Shown here in pieces: positions 1-11,526 of a stretch of DNA of 64,000 nucleotides; within the stretch, counting starts at the first letter, position 1, and each line of letters begins with the position of its first letter. The stretch is from assembly GCA_023935145.1 (NCBI GenBank), contig CM043697.1:50697001-50761000 (forward strand). The letters run 5' to 3'. Under the pieces are notes generated by a model. It was not told where the DNA came from, did no database searches, and was given only the letters and a program-made list of their open reading frames with translations. Made by a program: the position numbers and the translations under genes. The DNA comes from Bretschneidera sinensis. Taxonomy: Eukaryota > Streptophyta > Magnoliopsida > Brassicales > Akaniaceae.

Positions 1-838
1 CAATAATATAAAAACAAACATACATTCAGGCATTCAATTCAACTATCTAGCTCTTTCTTAAAATTATTATTTTTATCATATTTATTAAATTGTCTTCTTA
101 TATATCATATAAATCTTTCAATCATATTTTCAGAAATTTCATATAACTTCCCAGCATATTTTTCATTAACCCATCCTTTTTAAAATATAAATTCTTATAT
201 AATTAATATTCAATGTACTTTCTAACTCCTAATCAATAAATCAATCAATTTTCATATATAACAGAAAATACATCGTTAAATCATTATAATTCACATATTT
301 ATTCAAATATCATAAATTCATATTTTTATTGGTCTCGATTACTAAAAGTAAATCTAACTCATCATGTATCACTTAAAGCTACCCGTGAATCACCTCCTTG
401 CCTTTCTTGCTCTTTTCAGCAATTTCTTGAGATTATTGATCACCAACACCTAATCATAAAGTTTCATAAATCTTACTATTTCATAAATTAATTCGCACAA
501 TATAATTGTTTAGTTATGAGTCTTATTGAAAATTTACCTCAAATATGATGAAGTCTTTCTATTGTAATTGAATAACTTAACTATCTCTAATATTTGATAA
601 ATTTCCTTTATAACTTTTTACTCAGAAATTTGAATTGAAGAAAGAAGAAAACCAAACGGGATTTGGTAAGAAATAACAAAACAAAACAAATTTTTATATT
701 AAACTGTTTTCCCCAACTTTGCCACCGTTCTAGGTGTTTGCCCCCCATTTTAATAGTAAATCTTTTTTATATATATAATTCCATGTAATATCTATCAACT
801 TACTTCTTTACCCTTACTTTAAGAATACGGGTATTACA
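1..838. repeat. Possible 3' part of a Ty3/gypsy-type LTR
   Basis: This AT-rich stretch has no credible open frame. It ends with GGGTATTACA at 829-838, the kind of terminus found on many plant Ty3/gypsy (chromovirus) LTRs. The upstream end lies outside the window, so neither a partner LTR nor a target duplication can be tested, and no primer-binding site follows. The call rests on the terminal motif and base composition only. It could equally be ordinary AT-rich spacer. Confidence 0.3.
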
Positions 839-1550
839 ATTAGATACAACAGGGCCTTTGTCATGATAAGTAGGAGAAATGGCTTGAAGGTTCATTGATG
901 GCCCTAGGTTATTGTGATATTTTGCTAGCTAAACATATGGGAATAACAAGGTTTGGTTATTGTTACTGGTATTGGAATGTATAATGTCATTGTAGAATTA
1001 GACTACTATTGCGGTGCATTTAATTCAGAAATCTGATACCAAGTTCCACCAGTATGGGAATGTCATTGAAGATTGTTGATGTTTGTTGAAGGTTGATGGA
1101 TAAACTTCTTTTTTTTGTGAGTTGTTTCATACTTTGTGTGAAAAGAAATGTTGTGCAGGTTTGATTGTTGATTTGAGTTACTTTCACGAGGGTATTATGT
1201 CCTATGCCAACCCACTTATGGGTTTGGGTTCTTTGTTAGTCTCCTTCTCAAGAATCCAGTCCCTAGTTTGTATTTTTATTCTACGTTTGATTGTTTGGAA
1301 TTGGAATTGAGATAGAATCATATATTTTTTTAATATTAAAATTTTTAAAAAATATTAAATTTCACTTCAATTCTAATTTTAAGTTTAAATTTCGGATAAC
1401 CTAACATAGAGTTAGAGATTTTTTTTTAAAAAAGTGCTAAAATGTGAGATTCTCCTCATGGGGTTGCAAAAAGGAAGAAAAAAAATGTGCAAAAAGTCTC
1501 GCTTGCTGAAGAGACGACTGCCTTTCTCCGGGTGACTCGAATTGTGTAAA
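839..1550. other. Upstream spacer of the RPS15 locus, no gene seen
   Basis: No open frame with recognisable protein content, no repeat pair and no RNA gene was seen. A small frame at 1,122-1,310 has no familiar composition. The distal promoter of the RPS15 locus probably lies here, but no specific element can be supported until the motifs after 1,551. Confidence 0.5.
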
Positions 1551-1698
1551 GACCCTAACCCGTAACCCACTCCCTTATCGGAGTACAGTATGAATCATTC
1601 TCAGAATCTACAACCCACAAACCCTAGACATCATAAGACTTTGGTCCCGCGAAACTTGTTAGGGTTTTGCTGCTTCATCTGGAACATCCCTCGACATG
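1551..1698 (+). promoter_or_regulatory. RPS15 leader with telo-box motifs
   Basis: The leader holds GACCCTAACCC at about 1,551, AAACCCTAG at 1,619-1,627 and the reverse form TTAGGGTTTT at 1,659-1,668. Telo-boxes (AAACCCTA) are a known hallmark of plant ribosomal-protein and translation-factor promoters and leaders. Their position just before the ATG at 1,696 fits the downstream coding assignment. The transcription start itself cannot be placed. Confidence 0.6.
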
Positions 1699-2819
1699 GT
1701 AAGAGCACGAAATCAACGCTCATCTTCATCTGGATCATCCATCAGCAACTCTATTTTTCTCCATTTTACCCGGGAAAAGCGACTTCCGGGCATTTCTTCA
1801 TTTTCTGGGAACCAGGCAGGGTTTAACATTGCTGCTAAGCTGACTTATATATTCCGTTTATTGTTAGGCGGAAACTGTAGCAGATGTTGCCCCAGTGCAG
1901 CCAAAGAAGAGAACGTTCAAGAAGTTTAGTTTCAGAGGCGTCGATTTGGATGCTCTCTCGGACATGTCCACCGATGAACTCATCAAGCTCTTTCCCGCGC
2001 GTGCTCGCAGAAGGTGCCCCAATAGAAGATTCCTTTCTTTCATTCTTTCTTTTTTTTTTTGTTGATAATTTACATAGATGCTTAGATGTATGAGGCGTAT
2101 GGTTATGTGTCGTTGATTTGGTTATCAGGTTTCAACGAGGTCTGAAGCGGAAGCCCATGGCATTGATAAAGAAACTCCGTAAAGCTGTAAGTATTTTTTT
2201 TTGTGCTTTTTTTGGTTCCGTTACTTTTTCTCTAATCTATATTGGCCCTGAAAGTTCCTATGTGTATTTTGTTGTTTTGGGAACTGAGAATTGTCTGTTG
2301 AGTTGGAGTTTATTTATGCCCTAAACTATTTTCATTGATTGAACAATTATTTTTATTTAGTTGTTTTATTATGGTGAATAAACTGATGACGAGCAACTAA
2401 ATGTTGTTGCTTTAGTGCTAATTGTTGCTAAGGTAATCAAAGCGAGATTGCTTACTTAGTCACGAAATGGATGGAATTGGTGGATTATATGAGAATTTGA
2501 AATGCTAAGGTAATCAACGAGGGGTTGCTTTCATAGTCACAAAATGGAATTGGTCTTTCGTATGAGAATTTGAAATGCTTTGTTAGAGAGAGTTTTACGT
2601 ACATTGATACATATGTACCGGAATACGTAAAGTATCAAGTTACCAATCTTGTGCTTTGTCAGGGAAGTAAAGACAATGGGCAAAAGTGTAAACAATCTTG
2701 ATAAATGTTGTTCTAAAAAGTAGAGCAGAATAAGGGTAAGTTACTAACATTAGGTAACTTAACAAATTGAAACATGGTAAATTAATAACAAATAAAACCT
2801 ATCATGCCTTTTCTTGTGG

Positions 2820-3755
2820 AATGAGAAAGGGTAGACTCTAGACTCTAACTAATCCCACCTTAATCCCTAGTCTCATATTTGGTTGGCAAAACGAGCCGGA
2901 TTGGGTTAATCTCATCCAGACTCTAATCTGTCCCATGGGGGAGGTGGGACATCTATTAGAATGATTGGAATTTAACTTTCTTGGACAAAAATGTCCTTAA
3001 CTATGTACATTTTCCCCTATACCATTCATATAAAAGCAAACAAAAACTCTCATTTCCAGCACATGATTTTCTTTTCTTTTCTTCCTTTCTCCCTTACTCC
3101 TGCTCCTCCTTCCTTCTTCTCTTATTCTTCTTTCTACTTCCTTCTTCCTTTTCATTCTTCTTTCCTGTTAGATCTGGCTGGGGAGCAGCATCATGAGTAG
3201 TCCAAAACCAAGATCTTCTAAAGTTCTTTAATGACTAATTCTCACAGAGTCGTAGAGAGCAGGGATCAAAATTGTTGTGTTTGATTTGAGCTTGATTGTT
3301 TGGATTGAATTTGCGTGGGTTTGCTCTTTTGAATTGAATTTTGGATTGATTCGTGAGATTAGGGTTTGTTTTGGGATTTTTTTGGATTAAATCTTTTAAT
3401 GATTGTATGGATTGAATTTTTGGATTTTGGATTATCAACGGTCCACATCTGTCCTGGTAGATCTAGATAATTAGTGTTACTGATCTGCTCAGGTAGATCA
3501 ACGACTAAGATGTAACCTTTCTATTAATTGGACAGTTAAGATTAAAAGGGTAATTTTTTTCATTTCACTTATTATCTTAATAGAAAACCAATGTTAATCT
3601 TGTCAACCAAAAGTGTGCTTCGTATGGGATAAACATAGTCAATTCTTTTAACCAAACGATGAGACAAGTAATTCCACTTTAAATAACCCTTAATCTTGCA
3701 CCAGTCTAATCTTACTTTAATCTTGTGTTATTCTTGTCTGTGATCCAAACGGCCC
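2820..3755. mobile_element. CT-rich-core non-autonomous DNA element (decayed), in RPS15 intron 3
   Basis: The right end (about 3,735-3,755) reads as the inverse of GGGCCGTTTGGATCACAG. It is preceded by repeated TTAATC/TAATCTTG tracts, and the middle (about 3,060-3,150) is a pyrimidine-rich TTCCTTCT tract. This layout matches the better preserved element at 44,864-46,109 (TTTGGTTGG near the left end, CT-rich core, TAATC-rich right end). The left terminus is not clear, so it may be truncated. No coding capacity is seen. Confidence 0.4.
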
Positions 3756-4762
3756 TTAACTCAACCTCAAGTGATAGCCTTGCTCTTGGGTAAGTGTTTG
3801 AAAAAATTCATATAATTTTTTAGATCTTAAAAATGTTATATCTCCGTTTGGGATTGCTAAAGTTCAACAACTTGTTTTTTAAATGATAATAGGTGCTTTA
3901 ATAATTTAATTGGTGCGGCCTTAAGCAGTTTACCATTTGAGTGTTAATTGTTTAAATTAAAAATAAATTGTGGAATTGTTTGGTAAAAAGGTGATGAAAT
4001 CAACGTAGTTGTCAAAATGACCCCAAAAAAGACGAGATAATTTGGGGTTGTTCTCTGTTTAGCTAAATGATTTTTAAACTAAATTTCATTTAAACAAATT
4101 TATTAAGCCTTTTAAACCAAAATTAATTAATATATTAATATCTTATTTTGATATTGACGTGAGAGATGAACAGATACACACATCTCTATACTTTCATGAA
4201 GCGTTTGTATGGTGTGTGGATATATATATTCCAGCAGACACAGTATACATACTTTTAATATTATATATATAGCTATTGTTTCAACCAAAATAGTTGTGAC
4301 CAACTTCATTAATAGCATGTGTTCTTTTTGGACAATTTTCCCTTCAATCAAAATAAAAGGAGAAAGAGAATCTGACTTTTATATTTTCTCCCCTTTGATT
4401 TTGGTTTTGGTTTCCTTTTTGTTGATCAAGTTTGTCCTAGAGTAGCAAATTGTGCAATCTTTATAACCCTCCTCACTTCTATTCTAACAAGTTAATTCTA
4501 TTATTATCTTATCTCCTTTCCTTTCATCGGATTTTATTTTCTAAAACTCTAGTTATGAAAAAAAAAATACTCAACATTCATTTGAAATGCACTGATCTAA
4601 ACAATACAATCTAGATCTTTTTCTTTTAAATTTTGTACTAACTCGTATCAAAATTGCATCAAACCTCACAAAACAATTTCTACAACCTAGAATCTAAGTT
4701 TTGGAAAAGGCTAACAAATCAGAATTAAAGAAATTTCTTTTTAAGTTGGGGAATTTCTTTTT
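3756..4762. other. RPS15 intron 3, AT-rich, no further feature
   Basis: This is intronic sequence between the CT-rich element and Copia-1. It is AT-rich and contains short open frames on both strands with no recognisable protein. The last five bases before the LTR (ATGTT, 4,763-4,767) are the target-site duplication of Copia-1. Confidence 0.5.
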
Positions 4763-4767
4763 ATGTT

Positions 4768-5602
4768 TGTTGTTATTTGTCTAAGATTCAAACATATCCA
4801 AACACGGTCTAAAGTTTATTAATGTCCAAACCAATTGTGGGATATCAAAGTTCAGCAAGTTATAAGGTTGCACACATGTGTGTGCTTCAATTTTGAGCAT
4901 GGGAAGGTCAGGCACACTGCTGTGGAAGTTTCTGCCCACAGACAGGAGGTGTGCGCACAGCATCAGGAGGCTGCAGCATCAGGTCACGGCGCAGCACACA
5001 GCACCACACCAAAACGCACAGCATCACTTGGAGAGTGATGAAGGGCTGAGATTAAAGGAAGAACATGATCAAAGGGTCAAGAATGATTCACAAGATTGTC
5101 CAAGAATTAAGAGGCTATAAAAGGGGTTCTCAAGGTCTCATTTCATAAGATAATACAAGATACAAAAACACACATACAAGAGAGTTTTGTGACATTGTGA
5201 GATCATTGTAAACACTAAGAGAGAATTGTGTAGAGAGACATAAACACAAGAGGGACTATTGTAGTGAGGCTGGTTGTAATTAGATAGAGAGAGTATAGAT
5301 TAGATTAGAGAACATTGTTGAGTTCTCATCTTCTTCCTTCTCTTCTTGTTTCTTCAAGAACTTGGATTCTTGAAGGGGATTGCTGTAACTTTGTAAGAAC
5401 CATTGAGATAGTGCAGAGAGTTCGGAGGAACTCACGGGGACGTAGGCACATTGCCGAACCTCGACAACAAATTACTTGTCTTCTTTCTTTCTTTGATTTT
5501 CTGTTCTTGAGTTCGATTGCTGAAATTCTTTCTACAAGTCATTCAAGACTTGGGTGTTTGGAAGATCACCACCTGAGCATCTTGTCAAGGTGATTTCCAA
5601 CA
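4768..5602 (+). repeat. Copia-1 left LTR
   Basis: The 835-bp LTR starts TGTTGTTATTT and ends TTTCCAACA. A TATA box (TATAAAAG) lies at 5,115-5,122, so transcription should start in the following CT/GA-rich part. A GC-rich block at about 4,900-5,030 (with CAGCATCAGGAGGCTGCAGC) is shared with the Copia-3 LTRs. Confidence 0.95.
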
Positions 5603-5640
5603 GTGGTATCAGAGCTTTGGACAGTGGTATCAGAGCACAG
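5603..5640 (+). other. Duplicated tRNA-Met primer-binding site of Copia-1
   Basis: TGGTATCAGAGC, complementary to the 3' end of initiator tRNA-Met, occurs twice: at 5,604-5,615 directly after the LTR, and again about 20 bp later inside CAGTGGTATCAGAGCAC. Copia-3 has only one copy at the same place (59,711). The tandem duplication is therefore private to Copia-1, perhaps from slippage or double priming during reverse transcription. Confidence 0.85.
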
Positions 5641-5859
5641 CAGCTGGTTATCGGAACAAGAAGTAGAAGGTACGGAGCCAAGACTCCAAGAATCAAAGAT
5701 CAAACTTCTTGGGTGATTCAAGAACGGTGTAAAGATCAAGATCTGGTCGTGTTCTTGAAAGTGATTCAAGAACGGTTAAGATCCATCTTCGATCTATGTT
5801 CTTGAGGTTGAAGAAAGCATTTGTGGGTACTGCATAAGACAAGGGATCATCTCCGCAAG

Positions 5860-8800
5860 ATGGGTTCAAATTTCGGTATTAAGAAGTTTGATGGAAAGGG
5901 AGATTTTTCCCTATGGAAGCGGAAGATCAAGGAGGTTCTTGTGCAACAAAAAGTGGACTTGGCTATTGGAGAAGATAATGCTTTTCCAGCAAGTATCATG
6001 GAGGACCAGCGGACCGAGATGAAGAAGATGGCTTACAACACCATTTTCTTGCACATGTCGGATAATGTCACAAGGGAGTGCGGATACTCGGAAGATCCAG
6101 CTGCATTATGGAAGAAACTAGATGAATTGTTTCTTGCCAAGACTCTCCCACATAAGAGGTATCTTCGGAAACGAATCTTTGCTTTTAAATTTGATCCTAA
6201 GAAAGAGTTGCAAGATAATCTTGATGCCAAGAAAAGGAGTGCATCAAGTGGTAAAGGGCTGTTCTTTAAAAGAAGGCCAGCAACTTGGTATGGCAGCAAC
6301 CATGGCTACTACTAGGACAGAGGTAGAGGAGAAAGCCATGGGAGAGTGCACAGCAGCATGCATGGCTACTACCGGGACAGAGGTAGAGGAGAAAGCCATG
6401 GGAGAATGCATTCCAAACTGAGATTTGGAGGGAAGAGCTGCTACTACTGCCATAAGGAGGGTCATGTCAAGAAAGATTGCAAGAAGATGACAAGGGATAG
6501 AGGAGGAAGCCATACCAAGAATGGAGAGGCTTCGGTTGCCAAAACAGAACAGCAAGATGATGATGTTCTTGTTGTGTGCTCAAGTGTGAGCAAGGGGCAA
6601 GAAGCCAGCAGGAAATGGATCTTGGATACCGGGTGCACTCATCATATGAGCCCTCACAAAGAATGGTTCAAGAATTTCAAGAAGATCAATGATGGAAGGG
6701 TCTTCTTGGGGAATGATAATTCTTGCCAAGTGAGAGGGATTGGAGATATCCAATTGAGGATGTTTGATGGAGTCACAAGGCTGTTGGAAAATGTGAGGTA
6801 TGTTCCAGATTTGAAAAGGAACTTGATCTCATTGGGGCAGCTGGATTCCATGGGCTATACATGCAAGATCGAGGGAGGAAAGATCAAGGTGGCCAAGGGA
6901 TCTTTGGTAGTGATCAAGGCAGCAAGAAATGATGGACTCTATGAGATGATCGGAGAAACAGAAACCAATGATCAAGCAGCAAGCTTGATGGCTGAGCTGG
7001 ACAAGGCAGCCCTTTGGCACACTCGCTTGGGACACATGAGCGAAAAGGGCCTGCAAGTGCTTAGCAAAGAAGGTCTACTTGGTGGTGACAAAGTAGAAGA
7101 ACTGGATTTCTGTAAGAGCTGTGTTTTTGGGCAGCAACATCGGGTCAGCTTCAACACCGGAGTGCACAAGTCTAAGGGCATTCTTGACTACATTCATGCG
7201 GACCTTTGGGGACCAGCAAGGACACCAACACAGGGAGGTAACATTTACTTTCTATCTTTAATTGATGATTATTCAAGAAAAGTATGGGTTTATTTGGTTA
7301 AGAATAAATTAGATGCCTTGAATAAATTAGTGGTGTGGAAAGGGCTGGTTGAGACTCAAATGAGTAGAGTAGTTAAGGGGATAAGAACCGATAATGGCTT
7401 AGAAATTTTTAACCAAGAACTTGATCAATTATGTAGGTTAAATGGCATTCTAAGACATAGGACGGTTGTGGAAACTACTCAGTAAAATGGAGTTGCTGAG
7501 TTGATGAATAAGATCCTTATGGAAAAGGTTAGGTGCATGTTAGATGGATCCGGGTTACCAAAATATTTTTGGGGAGAAGCTGTAGCTACAGCTGCGTATT
7601 TGATTAATAGATCACCCTCTAGGATTGTGTTCCAAAAGACTCCCATGGAGATGTGGAGTGGAAAACCCCCTGAGTTGGACAACCTTAGGACTTTTGGGTG
7701 TGCTGCGTATGCACTCCAAAAGGAGGATAAGCTTAGCTGAGGATCTAGAAAATATGTGTTTCTAGGATATGGGGAAGGGGCTAAGGGGTACAGGTTGTGG
7801 TCCTTAGAAAAAGAAGGATTGAAACTCATAATAAGTAGGGATGTTATTTTTAATGAATTGTTATTTCCCTACTTGGAGATTACTAACCCTGCAGGGGCTA
7901 GTGAGCAAACCAGTTTGGTTCTTGTTGAGCATAGCATCAAGGGAGATTCTTTTCAGGTAGAGCAAAGGAGGCAAGAGGGTTCGGACCAGGTAGAGCCCTC
8001 GGATGATTGCCAAGCTCAAGAAACTCAAGAAGAGGATGCTGCAGCAAGTCAGAAGGACTACCAGCTCATAAGAGACCGGGAAAGAAGAGTGGTTAGACCA
8101 CCCTTGAGATATGGGTTTGCAAATGCTGCAGATGCAGCAACTCCTTGGATAGAAGGAGGGATGGCTGAACCAGAAACTTACACGGATGCCATGGAGTGTA
8201 AGGATTCGTCAAAGTGGCAGCTAGCTATGGAGGAAGAAATGGATTCTTTGAGGAAGAACAACTTCTGGGAATTGGTGAAAATTCCAGGAAATCAGAAAGT
8301 TGTGGAATGTAAGTGCACTTACAAGATCAAAGAAGGGTGCCCTCCAAGAGATGAAGTCTGGAACAAGGCTAGGCTGGTGGCGAATGGGTTCACGAGAAGA
8401 GAAGACATAGGTTTCACAGAAACTTTCTCACCTGGACACAAGGTGGAGAAGATGGTGAGTATCCTCACCTATGTCATTGATGGGCTGTTAGTTTGGAACA
8501 ACAGGAAGAGGATGGAAAGGTTTACATCTCAACTCAGTGAGGAGTTCGAGAGGAAGGATCTCAGCCTTGCACAAAAGATCCTTGGGATGAGGAGAATCAT
8601 CCGGGAAAGGAAGAGAAACAGGTCAAGTGTTTCTTGGGCAATGGATGTTTTCAGCAAATGTGAGTAATCCCGGAAAAGAGCGTTGTCTTGGGATGAAGTA
8701 GTTGCTGAGGTACATGGAGGCTTAGTGGCAGCCAGTGGTAGCACTCATAACAACCAGGGCAGAATGCATAGCGGCTACGGAAGCCATAAAGGAGGCTATG

Positions 8801-9082
8801 GGGTGCAAAGGGTTGTTGGACGAGTGGGAGGTCCTAAAAGAGCAGGTGGTGGTATCTTTGGATAGCCAAAGTGCGGGGCACTTGTGGAGGTATCCAGTGT
8901 TCCATGAGGGGATGGAGTATATGGATGTTCGGTATCATTACATTCTGGAAAATGGTACAGAAGGAAACATTCATGTTGACAAGAAGACCACGGAGAAAAG
9001 TCCTGCAGATTTAGGCACCAAGTTTCTACCTCTAAGTAAGTTCAATCATTGCCTTGAATTACTTAGGATTGGAGTCAGTTGA
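5860..9082 (+). pseudogene. Copia-1 gag-pol remnant (Gag, zinc knuckle, protease, integrase; RT/RNase H gutted)
   Basis: Gag starts at the ATG at 5,860 (MGSNFGIKKFDGKGDFSLW) and runs to a TAG at 6,313. A 60-bp repeat encoding GYYRDRGRGESHGR-type basic motifs is present twice at 6,301-6,420. A CCHC knuckle lies at 6,439-6,480, protease motif LDTGCTHH at about 6,620 and integrase from about 7,000 (HTRLGH, CKSC, then HADLWGP and IRTDNG). Stops occur near 7,483 and 7,738. The RT begins with its N-terminal thumb-side motif (ARLVANGF), then jumps at about 8,465 to the segment after the catalytic loop, where YVIDG stands in place of YVDD. After about 8,640 it jumps again to the distal half of RNase H, ending ADLGTKFLPLSKF at 9,000-9,050. 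No functional polymerase can be made. Integrase and Gag frames are nearly complete apart from the stops and a Gag deletion near 6,215. Confidence 0.88.
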
Positions 9083-9165
9083 TTGATGACTCAAGACGAG
9101 TTTGGATCCCGAAGCTTTCTGCACAATGGTTCAGGTTTTTTGAACTCTTAGACAAAGGTAGAGAT

Positions 9166-10000
9166 TGTTGTTATTTGTCTAAGATTCAAACATATCCAAA
9201 CACGGTCTAAAGTTTGTTAATGTCCAAACCAATTGTGGGATATCAAAGTTCAGCAAGTTATAAGGTTGCACACATGTGTGTGCTTCAATTTTGAGCATGG
9301 GAAGGTTAGGCACACTGCTGTGGAAGTTTCTGCCCACAGGCAGGAGGTGTGCGCACAGCATCGGGAGGCTGCAGCATCAGGTCACGCCGCAGCACACAGC
9401 ACCACACCAAAACGCACAGCATCACTTGGAGAGTGATGAAGGGCTGAGATTAAAGGAAGGACATGATCAAAGGGTCAAGAATGATTCACAAGATTGTCCA
9501 AGAATTAAGAGGCTATAAAAGGGGTTCTCAAGGCCTCATTTCATAAGATAATACAAGATACAAAAACACACATACAAGAGAGTTTTGTGACATTGTGAGA
9601 TCATTGTAAACACTAAGAGAGAATTGCGTAGAGAGACATAAACACAAGAGGGACTCTTGTAGTGAGGCTGGTTGTAATTAGATAGAGAGAGTATAGATTA
9701 GATTAGAGAACATTGTTGAGTTCTCATCTTCTTCCTTCTCTTCTTGTTTCTTCAAGAACTTGGATTCTTGAAGGGGATTGCTGTAACTTTGTAAGAACCA
9801 TTGAGATAGTGCAGAGAGTTCGGAGGAACTCACGGGGACGTAGGCACATTGCCGAACCTCGACAACAAATTATTTGTCTTCTTTATTTCTTTGATTTTCT
9901 GTTCTTGAGTTCGATTGCTGAAATTCTTTCTACAAGTCATTCAAGACTTGGGTGTTTGGAAGATCACCACCTGGGCATCTTGTCAAGGTGATTTCCAACA
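9166..10000 (+). repeat. Copia-1 right LTR
   Basis: At 835 bp it is the same length as the left LTR, with the TATA box at 9,513-9,520. The target duplication ATGTT follows at 10,001-10,005. A read-through promoter here would point toward RPS15 exon 4. Confidence 0.95.
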
Positions 10001-10005
10001 ATGTT

Positions 10006-11282
10006 TGTCTGTTTATGGACTGATATTTTATTTTGTAAAATTAAAGTTTTTGTTCCCTTTATGACTCTTGAGTTTCTTTTTAATTCTCCTTTTATTACAA
10101 ATAATAAATTTCAAATTTTATAATTTGTGCGGCTTTTAAATGATCTCTTATAATAAGATTTATATTTTATCGTATTTGAAATTTTTGCCTATTTGAGCTC
10201 GAGGAAGAGAGGAGAAAAGAGTTAAGTTACTATGCAAAAAAGAGGGAAATAACAACTAGGTTCAAATAATGAAACTTATGAGTTCTTTAAAGCTAATGAA
10301 GGAGAAAGACATCTATAACCCTTCAATTGTCCAACCCCGTCAGGAAATCCATCGCAGAGACCAGTTATGAGAGAGAGAGAGAGAGATTAAGGATGAAATA
10401 TGAGATGGGTGTTTGGGTTGGTTGGTGATGAGAGCTTGAGAGGTGAGATGAGATTTTTAGACATTGAGATTAGGGATTTTTTGTTTAGGCTTAGGGCTTG
10501 AAAAAATTTTCTGTGGGGTGTTTTACAGTTTACTGTGTGTTACCCTATAAGATGTTGATGTGTATATAAAATTAATACCTGTTTAGTATATATGGGTTTG
10601 GTTTGCTTACCCGTTATTTTTGAAAATTAGAAACCGAACCAGTAACCAAAAAGGTGAAAAGTTTAAAATATAGAACTGAAGCCAAACCAAACCAAATAAT
10701 CGGTTAACCGGTTTTCCAGTTCGGTACTGGTTCTGTTGGTTTTCAGGTATTTCTAACTACTAACAACTAGCTGCCTATTAAGGGTACACTCAGTTATGTT
10801 GAATATTTTCATTACCTGCTTCCTTGGTTTTCCCCATATCTCTTGCATATCATCATGAGGATATGTTGTTGCATGGGCGTAAACCACAAAGTCAGATTAT
10901 CGTGGACTTAGGAGTCCTTGTCTGCCTTACCTTGTCTAAGACTCTGACTCAGCTAGTTTTCACTTCCAATAATTGAGCAATGATTTTGAAGTCATGATGT
11001 GACAAACCATGTGTTTGAACTAATAGTTGTTGCATTATTTGATGATATCACATCATTTTTTATAACATTCCACTGCTTAACTGATTATTATAGTACTTGT
11101 AAAACTTTTCTCCAATCATCTGGTAATTTAATGATTTTTTTTATTTGGATGTGTCTGTGGTAGGATTAAGATACCTAATTATTGTCCCTTAATATTCCAA
11201 AATGAAGATATTGGATTCTAAAATTTGTTATTGTTGTGCCATACTTATAAAAAAAAAAATTTGTTGTTACAATTTGAAACAG
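10006..11282. other. Distal RPS15 intron 3, low-complexity patches
   Basis: A GA-dinucleotide run lies at about 10,368-10,385. At about 10,610-10,750 there is a cluster of AACCAAACCAAA and CGGTTAACCGGTTTT words that can fold back on themselves, possibly a decayed MITE. No coding sequence was recognised. The 3' splice acceptor of the intron is AAACAG at 11,277-11,282. Confidence 0.45.
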
Positions 11283-11526
11283 AAAAGGGAAGCCCTACCT
11301 GGTGAAGAACCTGAGGCTGTTAGGACACATCTCCGCAACACGATCATTGTTCCGTAGATGATTGGCAGGTGGTGTTTACAATGGCAAGACCTTCAATCAA
11401 GTTGAAATCAAGCCTGAGATGATTGGCCATCATCTAGCTGAATTTTCCATCTCCTACAAGCCTGTGAAGTATGGAAGGCCTAGTATTGGTGCTACACACT
11501 CATCCAGGTTCATTCGTCTCAAGTGA

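Larger units (their letters stand above)
4768..10000 (+). mobile_element. Copia-1: full-length but RT-deleted Ty1/copia element
   Basis: This is a complete LTR-retrotransposon structure in RPS15 intron 3, in the same orientation as the gene. Two 835-bp LTRs start TG and end CA and are flanked by ATGTT duplications (4,763-4,767 and 10,001-10,005). A tRNA-Met primer-binding site follows the left LTR, and a polypurine tract (AAAGGTAGAGA, about 9,155-9,165) precedes the right one. Gene order (gag, protease, integrase, RT, RNase H) is Ty1/copia, and the Gag style is TNT1/Tork-like. The LTRs differ at about 12 positions by eye (about 1.4%), so insertion is recent. The internal region is only about 3.6 kb because RT, RNase H and part of Gag are deleted; Copia-3 shares these deletions. 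Confidence 0.95.
1696..11526 (+). pseudogene. RPS15: 40S ribosomal protein S15 (uS19), four exons, disabled in the last exon
   Basis: RPS15 is a small-subunit ribosomal protein near the decoding and 40S-60S bridge region. Exon 1 gives only the ATG (1,696-1,698, followed directly by a GT donor). Exon 2 is 1,868-2,013 (basic N-terminus with PKKRTFKKF and RGVDLDAL), exon 3 is 2,129-2,186 (RGLKRKPMALIKKLRKA) and exon 4 is 11,283-11,526 (KREALPGEEPEAVRTHLRN through SYKPVK to SSRFIRLK). Phases join cleanly up to exon 4. There the codon at 11,355-11,357 is TAG, and about 5 nt are missing near 11,368, which throws the conserved C-terminal half ([18 protein letters not shown]) out of frame. The product would stop after 93 residues, whereas the family is about 150. 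Intron 3 (2,187-11,282) holds Copia-1 and other repeats. The protein is recognised with certainty; whether the two lesions are real or assembly errors cannot be settled here. Ribosomal-protein genes are usually duplicated in plants, so loss of one copy is plausible. Confidence 0.85.

Noticed and set aside
4835..5593. Repeated 60-90 codon frames at 4,835-5,593, 9,233-9,991, 58,959-59,700 and 63,442-63,718
   Set aside because: They lie wholly in LTRs and repeat because the LTRs repeat; no recognisable protein.
6033..7181. Minus-strand frames opposite gag and integrase (also 60,333-61,349)
   Set aside because: Antisense shadows of the copia coding strand.
1696..11526. Calling RPS15 an intact gene
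   Set aside because: As written, the stop at 11,355 and the frameshift remove over a third of the protein, including conserved C-terminal residues.
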